Assembly (NCBI GenBank): GCA_021789735.1
Contig: JAJYJB010000025.1
Location: 1-30,683, forward strand
Length of the DNA: 30,683 nt
Direction: 5' to 3'
Source: Nitrospirota bacterium
GTDB taxonomy: Bacteria > Nitrospirota > Thermodesulfovibrionia > Thermodesulfovibrionales > JdFR-88
How positions within the stretch are numbered: position 1 is the first letter of the stretch; every line of letters starts with the position of its first letter. Below the pieces are notes generated by a model that worked only from the letters and a program-made list of their open reading frames with translations, did no database searches and had not been told where the DNA came from. The position numbers and the translations under genes are program-made. Below are positions 29,060 through 30,683 of this stretch, piece by piece.

Positions 29060-30283
29060 ATGCGCTTGCCTTACACCCTGTTCATCGCCTTCAGGTATCT
29101 GAAGTCAAAGAAAAAGCAGAAGGGGATATCCTTCAACACCATGGTGTCAGTGGGCGGTGTGGCCCTGGGCGTCATGACGCTCCTCGTTGTGCTTTCCGTG
29201 ATGAGCGGGTTCCGCGAGGACCTGCAGAAAAAGATCCTTGGCGTAAACGCCAATGTGGTCGTGCTTTCGGCGGATGGCACCATCCATAAATACGGCGGGC
29301 TCCTCCAAAAGCTTGAAAAATGGCCGCATGTGACGGCCGCTTCGCCCTTTGTCATGGGACAGGTGATGGTGTCCGCAGGCAAGGCGGCGCAGGGCGTGTA
29401 TATAAGGGGCATAGACCCGCGCCTGGAGCAGAAGGTCACGGACATCGCCAGCCATATGAAAACCGGCTCCTTCATGGCGCTGGCCGGGGGCCCGCCCGGC
29501 CTTGTGATCGGCTCCGAACTTGCGGACAGGCTTGGCGTAATGGTGGGCGACACGGTCACGGTTCTTTCCCCGATGGGGGAGCTGGGCCCGTTCGGCATGC
29601 TGCCCAGGATACGCCGTTTCCAGGTGGACGGCATATTCGAGATGGGGATGTATGAGTACGACAACAACCTGGCCATCACGGGGATTAAGCCGGCCGCCCA
29701 GTTTTTTGGCATGGGAAACGGCATCTCGGGGGTAGAGCTCAAGCTCCATGACATCTACAAGGCCCCGGAGGTGAGGAAGGCGCTTAACAGCGGTCTGGGT
29801 TTCCCCTATTATGCGAGGGACTGGATCCAGATGAACAAGAACCTTTTTGCGGCCCTCACGCTGGAGAAGATAACAATGTTCATCATACTGACGTTCATCA
29901 TACTTGTGGCCTCCTTCAACATAGTGAGCACCCTGATGATGAACGTCGTAGAGAAGCAGAGGGAGATCGCGATCTTAAAGGCGATGGGCGCAACCAAACG
30001 CGGGATAATGACCATCTTTGTGGTCCAGGGGCTGCTTATAGGCATTGTCGGGACGGTCATAGGCGTGACCGGAGGATATCTGATCGGCTACCTGGTGAAC
30101 ACATACCACATAATAAGCCTTCCCGCTGACGTGTACTATCTGAGCCATCTGCCGATGAAGATGAACCCAAGGGATTTTGTCCTTGTCGCGGTAGCGGCCA
30201 TGGCCATCTCGTTTTCCGCCACGATATACCCGGCATGGCAGGCCGCGAGACTTGACCCGATAGAACCCCTCAGATACGAATAG
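29060..30283 (+). CDS. LolC/LolE-type lipoprotein-releasing permease
   Basis: A 407-residue FtsX-family permease. Layout: transmembrane helix 1 (about 24-48, NTMVSVGGVALGVMTLLVVLSVMSG), a large periplasmic domain (49-270), then three C-terminal helices near 275-300, 320-345 and 370-395. RLPYTLFIAFRYLKSKKKQKGISF at the start and ILKAMGATKRGIMTIFVVQGLLIG before the third helix are typical of LolC/LolE. It extracts lipoproteins from the inner membrane for LolA, powered by the ATPase LolD. The frame extends upstream to 28760, but ATG 29060 gives the family start and length. No lolD follows: a terminator and an opposite-strand gene come next, so the ATPase must be elsewhere. I leave the symbol empty because C and E cannot be told apart. 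Confidence 0.9.
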   Translation: MRLPYTLFIAFRYLKSKKKQKGISFNTMVSVGGVALGVMTLLVVLSVMSGFREDLQKKILGVNANVVVLSADGTIHKYGGLLQKLEKWPHVTAASPFVMGQVMVSAGKAAQGVYIRGIDPRLEQKVTDIASHMKTGSFMALAGGPPGLVIGSELADRLGVMVGDTVTVLSPMGELGPFGMLPRIRRFQVDGIFEMGMYEYDNNLAITGIKPAAQFFGMGNGISGVELKLHDIYKAPEVRKALNSGLGFPYYARDWIQMNKNLFAALTLEKITMFIILTFIILVASFNIVSTLMMNVVEKQREIAILKAMGATKRGIMTIFVVQGLLIGIVGTVIGVTGGYLIGYLVNTYHIISLPADVYYLSHLPMKMNPRDFVLVAVAAMAISFSATIYPAWQAARLDPIEPLRYE

Positions 30284-30319
30284 GGACCGCCGGCATCAGG
30301 AGCGCAAAGCCTGAGGCCG

Positions 30320-30370
30320 AAATCCCCGGGGCCCGCCCGAAGGAATTCCCGGAGAGCGGATTTTTCTTTT
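30320..30370 (+). terminator. Intrinsic terminator after the LolC/E gene
   Basis: AAATCC pairs with GGATTT, and just inside CCGGG pairs with CCCGG (right side bulged by AGAGC). The structure runs directly into TTTTTCTTTT. It begins 37 nt after the permease stop. Confidence 0.4.
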
Positions 30371-30385
30371 TAGATCAAAAAAGGT

Positions 30386-30683
30386 TCAGTAGATGGAGCG
30401 GATCTTCCCTGTTCGCATGTCCAGGATGACGGTGTCCACGTAACTTTTGCCCCTGAAGATGTCCGCCTTGATGAAATGATGGCCTATCTGCCCTTTGATG
30501 ACGGCCGTATAGCCGTACTTTGCGAAATAGTTGGACAGGGCGCGTTCGGCCTGCCGCTCGTTCATTACGTTTTTACAGACGCCGTAGGCAGCCCCGCAGC
30601 AGTTGCCGTAATAAAAAATAAAAAAATGGCTCCTGACCTGTATTTCCTGGGCATATGCTGCGCTTGAAAGGCTAATGAAGATC
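30386..30683 (-). CDS. Small secreted protein, N-terminus cut by window end
   Basis: Reading the minus strand from the window edge gives 98 open codons to a TGA at 30386-30388. The visible N-terminal part is the end of a signal peptide (IFISLSSAAYAQE, probable cleavage after AYA). The mature part has FFIFYYGNCCGAAYGVCKN, with three cysteines, then NERQAERALSNYFAKYGYTAVIKGQ, and ends VDTVILDMRTGKIRSIY. The ending resembles by eye the PepSY-type close (a VD..TGKI strand), but I do not claim that family. The start codon and promoter lie outside the window. The reading is supported by the signal peptide, composition and continuous frame. Confidence 0.6.
   Translation of the reverse strand, partial: IFISLSSAAYAQEIQVRSHFFIFYYGNCCGAAYGVCKNVMNERQAERALSNYFAKYGYTAVIKGQIGHHFIKADIFRGKSYVDTVILDMRTGKIRSIY

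Overview
The window reads as a chromosomal segment of a Gram-negative (diderm) bacterium. It has outer-membrane assembly genes (tamA, tamB), a lipoprotein-release permease (LolC/E type), an outer-membrane barrel protein and a lipoprotein. Coding DNA is GC-rich with frequent ATA (Ile) and AGG (Arg) codons. Together with DUF2318, DUF3795 and a lysS-lolC neighbourhood this fits Nitrospirota or Desulfobacterota-like lineages, but that placement is a guess. I found no rRNA, tRNA, CRISPR array, transposase, integrase or phage gene.

Layout. 1-465: a pyrimidine tract, a non-coding stretch and a good sigma-54-type promoter reading into an XRE-family regulator (466-888). 1030-3374: an M28 zinc peptidase, a stand-alone HMA metal-binding protein and an alpha/beta hydrolase. 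3580-5677: an exported barrel protein and a small exported protein, divergent from a DUF2318 lipoprotein; a likely metal or redox envelope locus. 5781-9676: a minus-strand run of isochorismatase-like hydrolase, PLP aminotransferase, DUF3795 protein, an unusual GNAT/4Fe-4S fusion and a cupin. 9912-16003: tamA-tamB, coupled by an ATGA overlap; tamB carries a recent 357-bp in-frame tandem repeat. 16095-17636: zwf (glucose-6-phosphate dehydrogenase). 17645-26070: a five-gene minus-strand glucan locus. 26314-30283: lysS and a LolC/E permease, separated by a metallophosphoesterase on the opposite strand and a 68-bp inverted repeat. 30386-30683: the 3' end of a small secreted protein, cut by the window edge.

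The most interesting region is 17645-26070. In transcription order it encodes a plant-type alpha-glucan water dikinase (GWD), a compact GH13 glucan enzyme, a SemiSWEET sugar transporter, a GT4 glycosyltransferase and a glycogen-debranching-type glucosidase. zwf lies tail-to-tail with the last gene, 8 nt away. Inferred model: the dikinase phosphorylates insoluble glucan to open it, GH13 and the debranching enzyme degrade or remodel it, GT4 may build or modify glucan or another glycoside, SemiSWEET moves sugar across the membrane, and zwf drains glucose-6-phosphate into the oxidative pentose-phosphate pathway. This would be a bacterial counterpart of plant transitory-starch turnover.

A second pattern is regulatory. 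Several genes without a Shine-Dalgarno (tamA, lysS, lolC, DUF2318, SemiSWEET, metallophosphoesterase, the small exported protein) have a -10-like hexamer only 5-9 nt before the start codon, suggesting leaderless mRNAs.
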